Source: Bacteroidales bacterium | GTDB taxonomy: Bacteria > Bacteroidota > Bacteroidia > Bacteroidales > UBA3824 | DNA length: 64,000 nucleotides | Reading direction: 5' to 3' | Assembly: GCA_016286055.1 (NCBI GenBank) | Contig: JAEERW010000002.1 | Location: 1 to 64,000, forward strand | Shown: positions 49,270 through 59,000 of the stretch, piece by piece | Numbering within the stretch: the first letter of the stretch is position 1 | Layout: the number at the start of each line of letters is the position of its first letter | The notes under the pieces: model-generated | Databases searched by the model: none | The model's input: the letters and a program-made list of their open reading frames with translations, nothing else | Told to the model about the DNA's origin: nothing | Made by a program: the position numbers and the translations under genes

Positions 49270-50577
49270 TTACAAGGGGCGGACAAGACGTACTGTACGT
49301 CCGTTGAAACGGTTGCTGTAGTTGTGTATGTACACCTTGTCAGGGTTGAAGTAAAAACCACGCGCACGGTCGTCCCTGTTAGCCGATGACGTCCAGTAGG
49401 TGCCGAAGCTGCCAATTAAGTAGACTGACGTGCCTTCTCGTCCGCACGAAGCAGGCAAGAACACTGCACCAGACGCTTCCATCTCTGTCCACTGTGCCGC
49501 AGTATACTCGTTTACAGTTTTATAAAAAAATCTATACTGTTGTTGTTGAGTTACAGATTCATAGTTTCTATTTTCTCCTGTCACCCCGCACTTGAACTCC
49601 TTGCCGCAAGGATTCGGATCTGTCCAATCGTCGGGAAGAAGTATCAATCCGTTAACACCATTCACCGTGGCAACCCCGTAAAGGTTTGCGGCATTTGGTC
49701 GGGTGTTTGTCAGATAGACCCATTCGTTATACGACAGAGTCTTCCACACCACACCGTCAATAGTCCTCTTGTTATAGGCAAACTCATCTTCACTATTTAA
49801 TTCAGGCACATAATCGCGGTTGTTTACGGATGTGGTTGTTATCTTGGCTTTGTCGGTTATATCATCGAGCCACATACCCCAGCCGAAGAGGTCGATCCAA
49901 TCGGTGGAGGTGGGGGAATAATGGATGGTAGAAGTATGCGTATATGTATTGTCGTCTAAAAGGGTGTACTGCAGCTCGGCGAACCGCCACGTGTTGCTGC
50001 TCGGCTGGTATTGCAGGTTGCCTTTGCTGAAATATACCTTTTTACCGTAGCCGACAGTAAACGTCTTCGCCACGAAATAATTGGCTTGTGCCTTTACGGT
50101 TATGGTCAGCGCGTCTGTCTTGTTGTTGGTGTTAGTGGTTACGGTTACGGTGGCGTCGCCTTCTGATACTGCCGTCACCTTGCCGTCAGCATCTATGGTT
50201 ACGGCGTTGCCGGAGGACACTGACCAAGTTACGGTTTTATCCACGCCGGTAATGTCGGGGAATATCTCGGCTTGAAGGGACAATGTTTCGCCTACCATCA
50301 TTGTAAGGCAATCCGTGGTTTTTATGGTAACGGAGGTGGGCAGCGGCACTACCTTCACGCTTTTCACGTATTTGTTGCCAGAGTATTTGATGTTCACGTT
50401 GTCGCCATTTTGGGCAGAGGAGGGGATGTCCCAGTCGGTGGTGGATGGCGGGGTGACGGTGTGGGACTGTGCCGTTGCATCTGTCGGTGCAAAAAAGGAT
50501 AAAAGAATGGAAATAACAAAAAGGTTGCAAATAGCCTTCGGGCATAAAGATTGTGAAGATTTTACCATAAAAGACAT
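49270..50577 (-). CDS. Secreted Ig-like (BIG2) protein with FISUMP-like C-terminal domain
   Basis: 435 residues. The N-terminal signal peptide has a hydrophobic stretch ICNLFVISILLSFFA and a cut after ATAQ. A bacterial Ig-like group 2 domain covers roughly residues 75-160 (KTVTWSVSSGNAVTIDADGKVTA, GDATVTVTT). The C-terminal ~270 residues resemble the Fibrobacter succinogenes major paralogous domain type found in many Bacteroidales exported proteins (SKGNLQYQPSSNTWRFA, GTYWTSS, ending GRTVRLVRPL). There is no T9SS sorting tail. It is a likely surface or extracellular protein of unknown ligand. A CACCTTTG (-7-like, one mismatch) lies at 50620-50627. Confidence 0.75.
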   Translation of the reverse strand: MSFMVKSSQSLCPKAICNLFVISILLSFFAPTDATAQSHTVTPPSTTDWDIPSSAQNGDNVNIKYSGNKYVKSVKVVPLPTSVTIKTTDCLTMMVGETLSLQAEIFPDITGVDKTVTWSVSSGNAVTIDADGKVTAVSEGDATVTVTTNTNNKTDALTITVKAQANYFVAKTFTVGYGKKVYFSKGNLQYQPSSNTWRFAELQYTLLDDNTYTHTSTIHYSPTSTDWIDLFGWGMWLDDITDKAKITTTSVNNRDYVPELNSEDEFAYNKRTIDGVVWKTLSYNEWVYLTNTRPNAANLYGVATVNGVNGLILLPDDWTDPNPCGKEFKCGVTGENRNYESVTQQQQYRFFYKTVNEYTAAQWTEMEASGAVFLPASCGREGTSVYLIGSFGTYWTSSANRDDRARGFYFNPDKVYIHNYSNRFNGRTVRLVRPL

Positions 50578-50755
50578 AAATTGGGAATAAAGTGGTTAGT
50601 TAAATAATTGTTTATGTTACAAAGGTGCGAAAAAAATTTATGACTTGTCCTCAATTTAATAATTATTTAATATAAGAAGACATCTTTTTTGACTGCATTT
50701 TTGGTCTTATTATCGTATGACAAATCGGAACATCATTTTTTTTATTTATTTAAAT

Positions 50756-51111
50756 ATGAAGAAGATTTTTTTGTATTACTGACTGTTTTTTACGCTTTTA
50801 ACGTTGCTGCCCAAGATCTATCCGACCATCCGAACTACGATGGTTATCCTACTTTCTCTGATGGCTATTGGTATTACACCGTGATTGACTGGGACAATTA
50901 TTTTGTAGAATTAACTGAATGTGGTATTTTTGGAAAACAGCACGTTAGAAATTCCTGAAACGGCTACCAATTATTCAACAATACGGGCGCACAAATAAAA
51001 CGTATCGACAATATCCAGCCATACACCACCATAGCTCTTCCGAAGGGATATTATTCGGGCGCGCTTGTTGTCGATGGCGAAAAAACAGGATTTAAAATCA
51101 TTGTGGAATAA
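50756..51111 (+). pseudogene. Remnant of an LRR/BspA-type T9SS protein gene
   Basis: Start and end of a surface-protein gene survive, the middle is gone. From 50756 the frame reads MKKIFLYY then stops. The +1 shifted frame continues a signal-peptide-like LLTVFYAFNVAAQ and a mature N-terminus DLSDHPNYDGYP. After a stop at 50956-50958 the same frame gives YQLFNNTGAQIKRIDN and PKGYYSGALVVDGEKTGF with stop at 51109-51111. That is a T9SS type A sorting end almost matching the C-terminus of the intact LRR protein at 56103-58268. So there is at least one frameshift plus a large internal deletion. Size and end domain suggest an ancestor similar to the 721-residue LRR protein. Confidence 0.75.
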
Positions 51112-51115
51112 AAAA

Positions 51116-51150
51116 ACAAAGCGACGCGCCACGGCACGTCGCTACATTGT
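51116..51150. terminator. Palindromic element, copy 2, acting as terminator of the ompA-like gene
   Basis: AGCGACG (about 51119-51125) and CGTCGCT (51137-51143) form a strong stem. On the minus strand it follows the OmpA-family stop by a few bases and is followed by a T-rich run, a classic terminator layout. It also ends plus-strand transcription from the pseudogene. It is a diverged, inverted copy of the element at 49231-49263. Confidence 0.65.
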
Positions 51151-51153
51151 TTT

Positions 51154-52524
51154 TTACAATACCTCCACTTCGGCACGACGGTTCTTCTTGCGGTTGGCTT
51201 CAGAGGTGTTGGGCACCAGCGGCTGTTTATACCAGCGGCTTTCGGTTTGCAACTGGTCGGGATTGACATCGCGCTTGATAAGTTCAGCTTTGAGACCGTC
51301 GGCACGTTTCTGACCTACGGTGCGGTTGGTAGCAAGGCTTCCAAGATTGCAGGTGTGACCCGTTATCAAGAATTTCTTGTCGGGATTGGCTTTCATCAAC
51401 TCGGCAAGACGATCTATTTTGTCGCTTTCGTCGCCGCTTTGTGTAGAGCCAAGAGCAAAGTTTACAGCGCCTATTTCGTCGAGTTGTTTTTGAACTTCCT
51501 CTTTTGTGGCTTTTTGTTCCACAACCTCAATGGTATCGGTGGGTTGGTATGCGGGTTCGTTGTTTACCACCACGGTATCCACTTTTTCGGGTTCTACTAC
51601 AGGTTCGGGTTCGTCGGTAACTGCCACCTCATCTTCGGGTACAACAACGGTCTCGATTTCTTCTGGTTTGTTTTTGTCGCGACCCACAAACAGCCTTACT
51701 CCCACATTTACACCAACGGTGTAAGGATGAATCTTGGTGCAGAGTTTCGACTGGGCAGTACCCACGTAGGTTTCCCCATCGAACACGTGCGGATAATCCT
51801 TGTTTTTCTGGTCGGTGAATGTGTACGAACCGTAAACTCCGGCAGTAAGAGCCCATCTATCCGACAAGGCATAAACCACGCCAGCGCTCAATCCAGTGGC
51901 AAAGAGCATGGTTTTCATATCGGCGTTGCCCGAAAACTTACCCTGATTGCCAGCTCCGTAGCCTTCAAGTTCGGTAACATCTTTTACCACCACGTCAACA
52001 CCGTTGAAGGTGTTTACATAATTGTTGGTCAAATTGATATCACCCGAAACTGTTTTGTATTTTTGTTTGAGCACAAAGCCCGGCTCGGCGGTGAGCCTGC
52101 CTTCAAATGAGAGTCGAGGATTGAAATTGTAACGGTAGTTGAGCCCTACTGGCAAAAAGAGCAGAGTTTCAGATGTGCGTTCCTTCATATTGGAAAACAT
52201 CACCTCCACCTCTTTCTCCTTGTTGTCTAAGAGCAGTTGGTCGTCGGGCAATGTGCCGAGCGGCTCGCTAAAATCGAGTTTTGCATTGGTTTTGGCTGTG
52301 ATAAGTTTAACGCCGGCTGTTATGCCCCAATGCTCCGAAAAATAGTGTCCGAAACCGCCGTAGAGAGCCACGCCGCCGCCGAGACCTTTTTTGCCGTCGG
52401 TGATTTTGGTGTTTACGTCGTGGATATTGTATCCAGCATTTAGTTCTACAAAAGTATTCTGACGCTGAGCCATTGCCACTGTTGTTGTGGCTAATATGAT
52501 GGCGGATAATGCTAATTTTTTCAT
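51154..52524 (-). CDS. OmpA-family outer-membrane protein
   Basis: 456 residues. A signal peptide (MKKLALSAIILATTTVAMAQ) precedes an N-terminal barrel-like domain of about 280 residues. A linker rich in acidic residues, Pro and Val follows (EEIETVVVPEDEVAVTDEPEP), then an OmpA-like domain from about residue 345. The Arg of the peptidoglycan-binding pair is kept (QKRADGL), but the Asp of the usual GHTDxxG is Cys (ITGHTCNLG). Normally such proteins tie the outer membrane to peptidoglycan; the Cys variant may change that. It ends in RAEVEVL, standard for the family. The upstream T9SS gene stops only 20 bp before its start, so co-transcription is possible. Confidence 0.88.
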   Translation of the reverse strand: MKKLALSAIILATTTVAMAQRQNTFVELNAGYNIHDVNTKITDGKKGLGGGVALYGGFGHYFSEHWGITAGVKLITAKTNAKLDFSEPLGTLPDDQLLLDNKEKEVEVMFSNMKERTSETLLFLPVGLNYRYNFNPRLSFEGRLTAEPGFVLKQKYKTVSGDINLTNNYVNTFNGVDVVVKDVTELEGYGAGNQGKFSGNADMKTMLFATGLSAGVVYALSDRWALTAGVYGSYTFTDQKNKDYPHVFDGETYVGTAQSKLCTKIHPYTVGVNVGVRLFVGRDKNKPEEIETVVVPEDEVAVTDEPEPVVEPEKVDTVVVNNEPAYQPTDTIEVVEQKATKEEVQKQLDEIGAVNFALGSTQSGDESDKIDRLAELMKANPDKKFLITGHTCNLGSLATNRTVGQKRADGLKAELIKRDVNPDQLQTESRWYKQPLVPNTSEANRKKNRRAEVEVL

Positions 52525-52544
52525 GGTTTGATTATGTGAGTAGA

Positions 52545-55500
52545 TTATTTAATTATCAATTTAAATGGCACTTTTTCGCCGTTTTGGATGTACACGCCAG
52601 AATAGTTGCCGGTTGGCAGCTGGATGGTGTTTTTCTCCTGTGGGGTCTTTATCTCCTTAGCAAGGCGACCGTTGAGGTGGTAAATATATATGTGGCTGTC
52701 GGCATCGGGCTGGTAGTTGTTGGTAACTTCAACAAAAACATCGCTCAACGAGTTGCCGGGATTGGGATAAACGTTGACTTCGGTGTTGGTAGAGGTGGTA
52801 ACACGCGAAAGGTCGAGCGGACAAGTTTCGTAGCTACCACCGTCGATTTTGGTGAGTATTGCGGTGTAAACCGATTTCTTTTCGAACCTATATTGCAGCA
52901 AACGACTATCTGCGCCAGAGATTTCTTTGCCGTTCTCAGTCCACTTATATGCCGAGAACTCACCTGCAAGTTGGTTTACCGCTGCCACATCGTTGTAGAG
53001 GGTTACGATGGTGTAGTACGGAAGTTTTACAACAACTCTTATAGGCAGCTTGCCAGTGGAATTGCCGTCGAAGCTAGTCAGCTCCATAAAGCCGTTATAT
53101 GAGCCGGGCAAAAGGTCTTTGGGCAATACGATTTCAATACTGTTGCCGCTGATTGCACCGTTCTGGGCAGAGATTTTGTCACCGTCGAACTCGATGCTGT
53201 AATTGTCGAGAGTGCCGTTTTGGGCTGTAAATTCGATAACAGCCTTGCCGCTGCAGAAGTTTTTGTTTGACGCGTCGGCGAGGATTGCGCCGTCGGTGTC
53301 GGTGTTAGCGGTGGTGATATAAATAGGACCAGGCGTTATGGTAAACGGAGTTGTGCCGCTGATGGTGAAATTGCCGTTTGGATTGTCGGTGATAATCACT
53401 GTGGCAGTACCTACGTTGGTGTTGTCCTTGTAAGAAACGGTGTATTCTGTGGAGGGAATAGTTGTGCCGTTGTAGGTGATTGTAACCTTGGGTTCAATCG
53501 GAGAGCCTGTATATTTATATGTGTCATTTTCAAGAACAATCGACAGATTCGGGTCGGTGGGGTCTACAACTAACGGATTGATAGTGAAAGGTGCAGTGCC
53601 GTTGATGGTGTAGTTGCCGCCTTGATTGTCGGCGATGATGGCGGTAGCAGTGCCCACGTTGATATTGTCTTGATAAGAAACCGTATATTCAGCGGAAGGA
53701 ATTTCTGTGCCGTTGAAGGTGATTGTTACCTCTGGTTCTTTCGCCTTGCCGTCGTAAATATATGAGTCGGGGTTGAGCACTATAGATAGCAGAGATGCAA
53801 TAGTCGGGTCGTTGAGGTCGATTTCAAGAGGAATAATAGAAAAATCCTTGCTGCCGTTGACAGTGTAGTTGCCGCCGTCGTTGTCCTCAATTTCTGCTGT
53901 GGCAGTGCCTACGAGGATATTGTTCTTATAATTTACGGTGTATTCCGACGAGGGAATTTCTGTGCCGTCGTAGCTTACTGTTACATCGGGCTCTTTGGCA
54001 GTACCATCGTAGGTGTAGGTGTTAGGATTGAGGGTGATGGAGAGTTTCGGGTCGGTGGGGTCGATGACCAAGGGTGTAATAGAAAAATCCTTGCTGCCGT
54101 TGATGGTGTAGTTGCCGCCCTGATTGTCCTCAATTTCAGCAGTGGCAGTGCCTACGTTGATATTGTTCTTATAATTAACGGTGTATTCCGAAGAAGGAAT
54201 TTCTACGCCGTCGTAGTTGACAGTTACTGAAGGTTCTTTCTTATTTCCATCGTAGGTAAAAGATGTAGGATTGAGGGTGATGGAGAGTTTCGGGTCGGTG
54301 GCAGAGATGATATAAGGATTAATAGTAAACGTTGTGCCAATAGAAGCTGAGATTTCGGTGGCGGTTTCAGGATAAGAAACGGTTAAATTGTATGTACCAG
54401 CCGGAGTTGTGCTGCTTGGTGTTATCTCCTGGTTGTTTTTATCGGTATATTTTACACTTACATCATTAAGAGATATTTCTACATTGTCTTTCTTAACAGT
54501 AGGAGTATTTGGTGTGCTGCCGTAAGTCCAATCGTTGATGGCAACAGAGAGAGAAATCACCTTCTTTGCAGTGCCGGAAATGGTAACGTCGTTAGCAGGA
54601 ACCTTTATAGAGTAGATTCCATTCTCTGGGGATAATACAGTGCTGCCGTTCTTTACATCGCCCACAGCCTTATATCCATCAGTAACTTTGAATTCCACAG
54701 TAGAATTAAAATCAAAAACTCCGACGTTGGAATTGGTGTTAACGAACTCAAAATGTTCAGGAAGAGTTATTTTGTACTTGTTGATAGTATAATGAGCGTT
54801 GTAGATTCTATTGCCAGTAGCACCAACGGGAATAGAAACATTCAAGGTAGGAGAATATCCCAATCCTGTTGTAGGAGTACCAGTCCAACCGCTGAAAGTG
54901 TAACCCTCTTTTACCGGCTCTTCCAGATATAAAACTGAAGTATTCTTAGGTGCAGGGAATGAAGATGGATTGGTTTTTCCAGCAGGCAACGAACCTTCGT
55001 TGAGTGTGTATAAAATCTTGTAGTCTCCCGAGGTTAGGTAACCAGGATTATAATCTCCACCGTCAATATGGGCATATGCTTTGTCTTTTTGATTAGGATC
55101 GTAGGTTGTGCCGTTGTTGCCGATAATCTGGTAGCAATCCATAAACATATCAGTGGAAGATGTTACTTGGGTGGCGTTCCATTTGGAGGCATCTACCATA
55201 ACGGTGGTCAGCCCTTGGCAATTATGAAACATCGAAGACATATTTTCAACCTTACTTACATTAAAATTATTCAAAAGACAAACACTTACACCACTATTAT
55301 CAAACATATAACCCATATTCGTAACCTTATCTGTGTTAAAAGTGGTTAAGTCTGCTAACGAGAGGCGATTTGCATAACAGAACATATAAGACATATCTGT
55401 GACATTCGACGTATTAAACGAACTGAAATCAAGGGAAGTAACACTGCTACAAAAGCCAAACATATAAGCCATATCAGTAACCTTAGCCGTGTTGAAATGA

Positions 55501-55958
55501 CTCACATCAATGGAATTCAAATAATCGCAATAATAAAACATATGAGACATATTGGTCACGTCCGAAGTATTGAGGTATTCTAAACCAACTATCTCGGTGA
55601 GTTTGTTACAACCGCTAAACCAATAATAACACGATGTCGGTCGGTAATACTGGAATTGTTCGTCGAAAACAACCTTAGTAATATTGTTATTATTGTAAGA
55701 ACCTGTACCGCCTCCGTTATCCATCCATTCTGGGAATGAAGTTCCAGTGTTCATAATAAACTTTTCTCCCACACGGTCGTTTTTCAGACCATCATAATAG
55801 AATGTAAGCACAGTATTGTTAAGAACAGCATACGCCGATTGTGCATACGATTGCGATGGATAAACGATAAAGAATAAAAATAATAGCAAAAAAGTAATCT
55901 TTACATTACATTTCAAACACTCCGATACTGAGCGATGAGCATTGTTTAAAGAATTCAT
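52545..55958 (-). CDS. BspA/DUF285-type surface protein with MBG-like repeats and T9SS sorting domain (paralog 1)
   Basis: 1,137 residues. Signal peptide-like N-terminus (hydrophobic ITFLLLFLFFIVYPSQSYAQ). Residues ~70-300: DUF285 'surface protein 26-residue repeats' (LNTSDVTNMSHMFYYC, FNTAKVTDMAYMFGFC). Next comes an InlB B-repeat/Flg_new module (GYTFSGWTG). Then one diverged and four close MBG-like repeats of ~79 residues (LSITLNP..YDG..KEP, EYTVNYKNNINVGTATAEI). The last ~300 residues comprise an Ig-like domain, a KWTENG segment and a type A T9SS sorting domain (VYPNPGNS, YIYHLNGRLAKEI, LPTGNYSGVY). Predicted to be exported by T9SS and surface-attached. Has a good upstream promoter. Confidence 0.85.
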   Translation of the reverse strand: MNSLNNAHRSVSECLKCNVKITFLLLFLFFIVYPSQSYAQSAYAVLNNTVLTFYYDGLKNDRVGEKFIMNTGTSFPEWMDNGGGTGSYNNNNITKVVFDEQFQYYRPTSCYYWFSGCNKLTEIVGLEYLNTSDVTNMSHMFYYCDYLNSIDVSHFNTAKVTDMAYMFGFCSSVTSLDFSSFNTSNVTDMSYMFCYANRLSLADLTTFNTDKVTNMGYMFDNSGVSVCLLNNFNVSKVENMSSMFHNCQGLTTVMVDASKWNATQVTSSTDMFMDCYQIIGNNGTTYDPNQKDKAYAHIDGGDYNPGYLTSGDYKILYTLNEGSLPAGKTNPSSFPAPKNTSVLYLEEPVKEGYTFSGWTGTPTTGLGYSPTLNVSIPVGATGNRIYNAHYTINKYKITLPEHFEFVNTNSNVGVFDFNSTVEFKVTDGYKAVGDVKNGSTVLSPENGIYSIKVPANDVTISGTAKKVISLSVAINDWTYGSTPNTPTVKKDNVEISLNDVSVKYTDKNNQEITPSSTTPAGTYNLTVSYPETATEISASIGTTFTINPYIISATDPKLSITLNPTSFTYDGNKKEPSVTVNYDGVEIPSSEYTVNYKNNINVGTATAEIEDNQGGNYTINGSKDFSITPLVIDPTDPKLSITLNPNTYTYDGTAKEPDVTVSYDGTEIPSSEYTVNYKNNILVGTATAEIEDNDGGNYTVNGSKDFSIIPLEIDLNDPTIASLLSIVLNPDSYIYDGKAKEPEVTITFNGTEIPSAEYTVSYQDNINVGTATAIIADNQGGNYTINGTAPFTINPLVVDPTDPNLSIVLENDTYKYTGSPIEPKVTITYNGTTIPSTEYTVSYKDNTNVGTATVIITDNPNGNFTISGTTPFTITPGPIYITTANTDTDGAILADASNKNFCSGKAVIEFTAQNGTLDNYSIEFDGDKISAQNGAISGNSIEIVLPKDLLPGSYNGFMELTSFDGNSTGKLPIRVVVKLPYYTIVTLYNDVAAVNQLAGEFSAYKWTENGKEISGADSRLLQYRFEKKSVYTAILTKIDGGSYETCPLDLSRVTTSTNTEVNVYPNPGNSLSDVFVEVTNNYQPDADSHIYIYHLNGRLAKEIKTPQEKNTIQLPTGNYSGVYIQNGEKVPFKLIIK

Positions 55959-56006
55959 TTAATTTTAAATATTTAGTAGTTAGTTAAATTAAGTGTTAAT
56001 TTGGCG

Positions 56007-56038
56007 CAAAGGTGTAAAAAAGTTTTTGATGTCACAAA
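56007..56038 (-). promoter_or_regulatory. Promoter of surface-protein paralog 1
   Basis: -33 TTTG (56035-56038), 20 bases, -7 CACCTTTG (56007-56014; one mismatch to TAnnTTTG). It lies 49 bp from the start codon and is divergent from the LRR gene on the plus strand. Confidence 0.55.
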
Positions 56039-56060
56039 TATTTTTTTTGAAGATTATTAA

Positions 56061-56068
56061 TAATTTTG
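56061..56068 (+). promoter_or_regulatory. Putative -7 box of the LRR T9SS gene
   Basis: TAATTTTG, matching TAnnTTTG, 34 bp before the start codon. No properly spaced TTTG is visible upstream. The divergent promoter for the minus gene overlaps this region. Confidence 0.4.
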
Positions 56069-56102
56069 CAAAAAAAATAAATAACGAAAATTAACTCAAA
56101 AA

Positions 56103-58268
56103 ATGATGAAGAAATTTATATGCTTATCTTTTGCTTTGTTATCTATTATGCAATCAATAGCACAAGAGTATAACTACGACGAAGTCTTCCATGATTACAA
56201 CGCTTACAATCCTGATTGTAATTTTAGTGATGAATTTTCATCAAACACTTCGTTCTATTCAGAATTCCTAGACGATTTTAATAATCCAATGGCAATTATA
56301 CTATTAGGCAAATGGGAGACAAGCAAAGCCAATATTCCTTCATGCATATATGTCGGCTCGATAAAAAATATTTACACAACCTATCGAATACAAGCAAAAA
56401 CGGATTTTTCTTTTAATGATAGGTCTGATTGTAAATTAACAACTCTTAACATCGGAGCAGGAGTGCATGAAATCGGGAAAAATGCTTTCAAAAATTTTCA
56501 GTTTTTGGAAAAAGTGTTTTTTGAGGAGGAAGGTGCAATATTGAGTGGCCATTGCGAAGAGGTTGAAAGGTGTAACTATGACTTTATTTCACAAAAAATT
56601 TCCTCCCAGTTGGAAAGGATAGAGGAGTACGCCTTTGAAGATTGTAATAACCTCCAAGAGGTAACCCTACCAAGTTCAATAAAATATATCGGAGAAAATG
56701 CATTTAATGTTAAAAAAACAGACGGTCAACTTACCATCAATTGCAACGCTCTTATAGCTCCACAAATAGAAAAAAATACATTTTCAGAGTGGGTAAAAGA
56801 AAACGCCCATTTAAGGGTACCTCCGTGCGCCACAGGATACCAAGAATGGGGATTTACAAACTTAGAAGGCGGAATTCCTATTTCGGCTGATGATTTTACG
56901 AACATAAACTATACTAAAACATACGACGGCACTCCAGACTTAGATTTAGGCAATAATACATCTTTCGAAAAAGATAAATACACCATTAGTATTAATAGTG
57001 CCACTATTTTCCAATTACTTGATAACGTGTTACAACCATGTGGCGATGTTACTTCCGATAATGCCATAGTTCAAACACAGATTAAATTCCACGTATCTGG
57101 AAATGGATGCGACAACACAAGTGGTGAATATATGATACAAGAAGGAACTATCAACAAATTTGAGATAGACCTTAAACAAATACTCAAAGATCACGTTTTC
57201 GCTAAAAAAATATACGATAGCACTACAACAGTGGAGTATCAAGATGGTATTAAAGTTGAGTATTGGAATGATGGTGATATAAAAGGAACTAACATTGAAT
57301 TTGAACTTCCCACAGAAGATATATTGCAATTTGTCTTTTACAAACCACCATATTACGAAGGTCCGGAAGTTGGTAAACAGACGATAACAATTCCTTATGG
57401 AGCCTTCAATATTCTTAATAATGAACATAATTTTGGAAATCGTAATAATTACTCAATCACAAACGGGTTCGATGAAAGAGATTCACTATCTGTTGACGGC
57501 TGGATTTATCAAAATCTAGGGAAATCCATAACAATCAAACAGATTTGCGATGGCAATAACACGGCTGTGATATCGTCGGCAGATGATCTCAAAATCAAAG
57601 AAGGATATTGCAAAATAAAAGTTGATGAAGAGCCTCGCCTCAACCAAACCGCTCCATTCAAAAACGACACCATCAAAGGGTTATCTATTCCAAATGATAT
57701 TACACCAGCCACATACACCGGAACATTAGTTTTCGCCTTAGACTCCGACGGTAACGACACAATATCAAATATTTGCACATTTACTATGGATATTATTCCC
57801 CCAGATGTGATAAAACAACTCTACCACAACGTTATTTTTGTAGATAATGCATACAATCATTACACAAAATACCAATGGTACAAAGACGACCAACTTCTTA
57901 ATGGCGAAACCAAGCAATATATAACAGAGCGTCCCGAACTCACTGGTAGATACTCTGTAGATGTTACCACACAAAACGGAATCAAACTACACTCGTGTCC
58001 CACAAAAACATTTACACCCACCTCTAAGCTCTCGCCCACCGTTACCTCCTACCCCAACCCCGCCAAAGAGGGCGTACCATTTACCATCAAACTCATTGGA
58101 GGAGTACCCGAAGATGCATCAATAATGATTTTCAACAATGCGGGTGCACAGGTAATGCGTATTGATAATATAACCGAAAACACCACTATAACCCTTCCCC
58201 GTGGCTATTACTCCGGCGCATTGATCTCCAACGGCAAAAAGTCGGGGTTTAAAATTATTGTGGAATAA
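56103..58268 (+). CDS. LRR_5/BspA-type surface protein with T9SS type A sorting domain
   Basis: 721 residues. Signal peptide KKFICLSFALLSIMQSIAQ. Leucine-rich BspA-like repeats occupy about residues 110-210 (IGAGVHEIGKNAFKNF, IKYIGENAFN). Two YDG-like segments follow (TKTYDGTPDLDLG, FAKKIYDSTTTVEY), then Ig-like regions. The type A sorting end contains SYPNPAKEG, IMIFNNAGAQVMRIDN and GYYSGALISNGKKSGFK. BspA-like LRR proteins in related oral and gut bacteria bind host or bacterial surfaces, so an adhesin role is plausible. It is convergent with the next gene with only 7 bp between stops and no terminator between. Its last 16 codons recur as a stub at 62694-62741. Confidence 0.85.
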   Translation: MMKKFICLSFALLSIMQSIAQEYNYDEVFHDYNAYNPDCNFSDEFSSNTSFYSEFLDDFNNPMAIILLGKWETSKANIPSCIYVGSIKNIYTTYRIQAKTDFSFNDRSDCKLTTLNIGAGVHEIGKNAFKNFQFLEKVFFEEEGAILSGHCEEVERCNYDFISQKISSQLERIEEYAFEDCNNLQEVTLPSSIKYIGENAFNVKKTDGQLTINCNALIAPQIEKNTFSEWVKENAHLRVPPCATGYQEWGFTNLEGGIPISADDFTNINYTKTYDGTPDLDLGNNTSFEKDKYTISINSATIFQLLDNVLQPCGDVTSDNAIVQTQIKFHVSGNGCDNTSGEYMIQEGTINKFEIDLKQILKDHVFAKKIYDSTTTVEYQDGIKVEYWNDGDIKGTNIEFELPTEDILQFVFYKPPYYEGPEVGKQTITIPYGAFNILNNEHNFGNRNNYSITNGFDERDSLSVDGWIYQNLGKSITIKQICDGNNTAVISSADDLKIKEGYCKIKVDEEPRLNQTAPFKNDTIKGLSIPNDITPATYTGTLVFALDSDGNDTISNICTFTMDIIPPDVIKQLYHNVIFVDNAYNHYTKYQWYKDDQLLNGETKQYITERPELTGRYSVDVTTQNGIKLHSCPTKTFTPTSKLSPTVTSYPNPAKEGVPFTIKLIGGVPEDASIMIFNNAGAQVMRIDNITENTTITLPRGYYSGALISNGKKSGFKIIVE

Positions 58269-59000
58269 TATATATCTATTTTACAATTAGTTTAAATGGC
58301 ACTTTCTCACCGTTTTGAATATACACGCCCGAATAGTTGCCGGTGGGCAGTTGCACTTTGTTAATCTCTTGGGGAGACGAAAGGTGTTTGGCAAGCGTGC
58401 CGTTGAGATTGTAGATATATATCTGCTTGTTGGCTTCGGGGTTATAATTTTCCGACACCTCCACGGTAATGTCGTTGCCTTGGGTGGCAGGATTGGGATA
58501 AACTACCAGCCGGGCGGTAGAATTGCCAACCGAAATGCGTGATAGGTCGAGCGGACAGGTTTCGTAACTGCCGCCATCGGTTTTGGTGAGTATTGCTGTG
58601 TATACCGACGATTTATTGAATGTGTGCTGTAATATTCTGCCGTTTGCACCAGATATTTCGCTGCCATTTTCGGTCCATTTGTATGCCGAAAACTCGCCTG
58701 CAAGTTGGTTTACCGCTGCCACATCGTTGTAGAGGGTTACGATGGTATAAAACGGGAGATTGATTATTACCCTAATGGGTAGTTTGCCTGTAGAGATGCC
58801 AGCATTACTGGTAAGTTCCATAAAGCCGTTGTAAGTGCCGGGGAGTAGACTTTTGGGCAATGCAATTTCAATGCTATTGCCTGTTATTGCGCCATTTTGC
58901 GATGATATTTCACCACCGTCGAACTCGATACTATAATTATCTGGGGTGCCGTTTTGAATAGTAAAGTCGATAACAGCCTTGCCTTTGCAGAAATACTCGT
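58221..59000. repeat. Direct segmental repeat, left copy (about 0.78 kb)
   Basis: This stretch holds the last codons of the LRR gene and the 3' ~720 bp of surface-protein paralog 2. It aligns base for base with 62694-~63473 at a constant offset of 4,473, with only scattered substitutions. Beyond about 59000 the copies diverge and the right copy instead follows paralog 1. Confidence 0.88.

Noticed and set aside
51247-52110. 287-codon open frame antisense to the OmpA-family gene
   Set aside because: Shadow frame; the OmpA frame has clear domains and a signal peptide.
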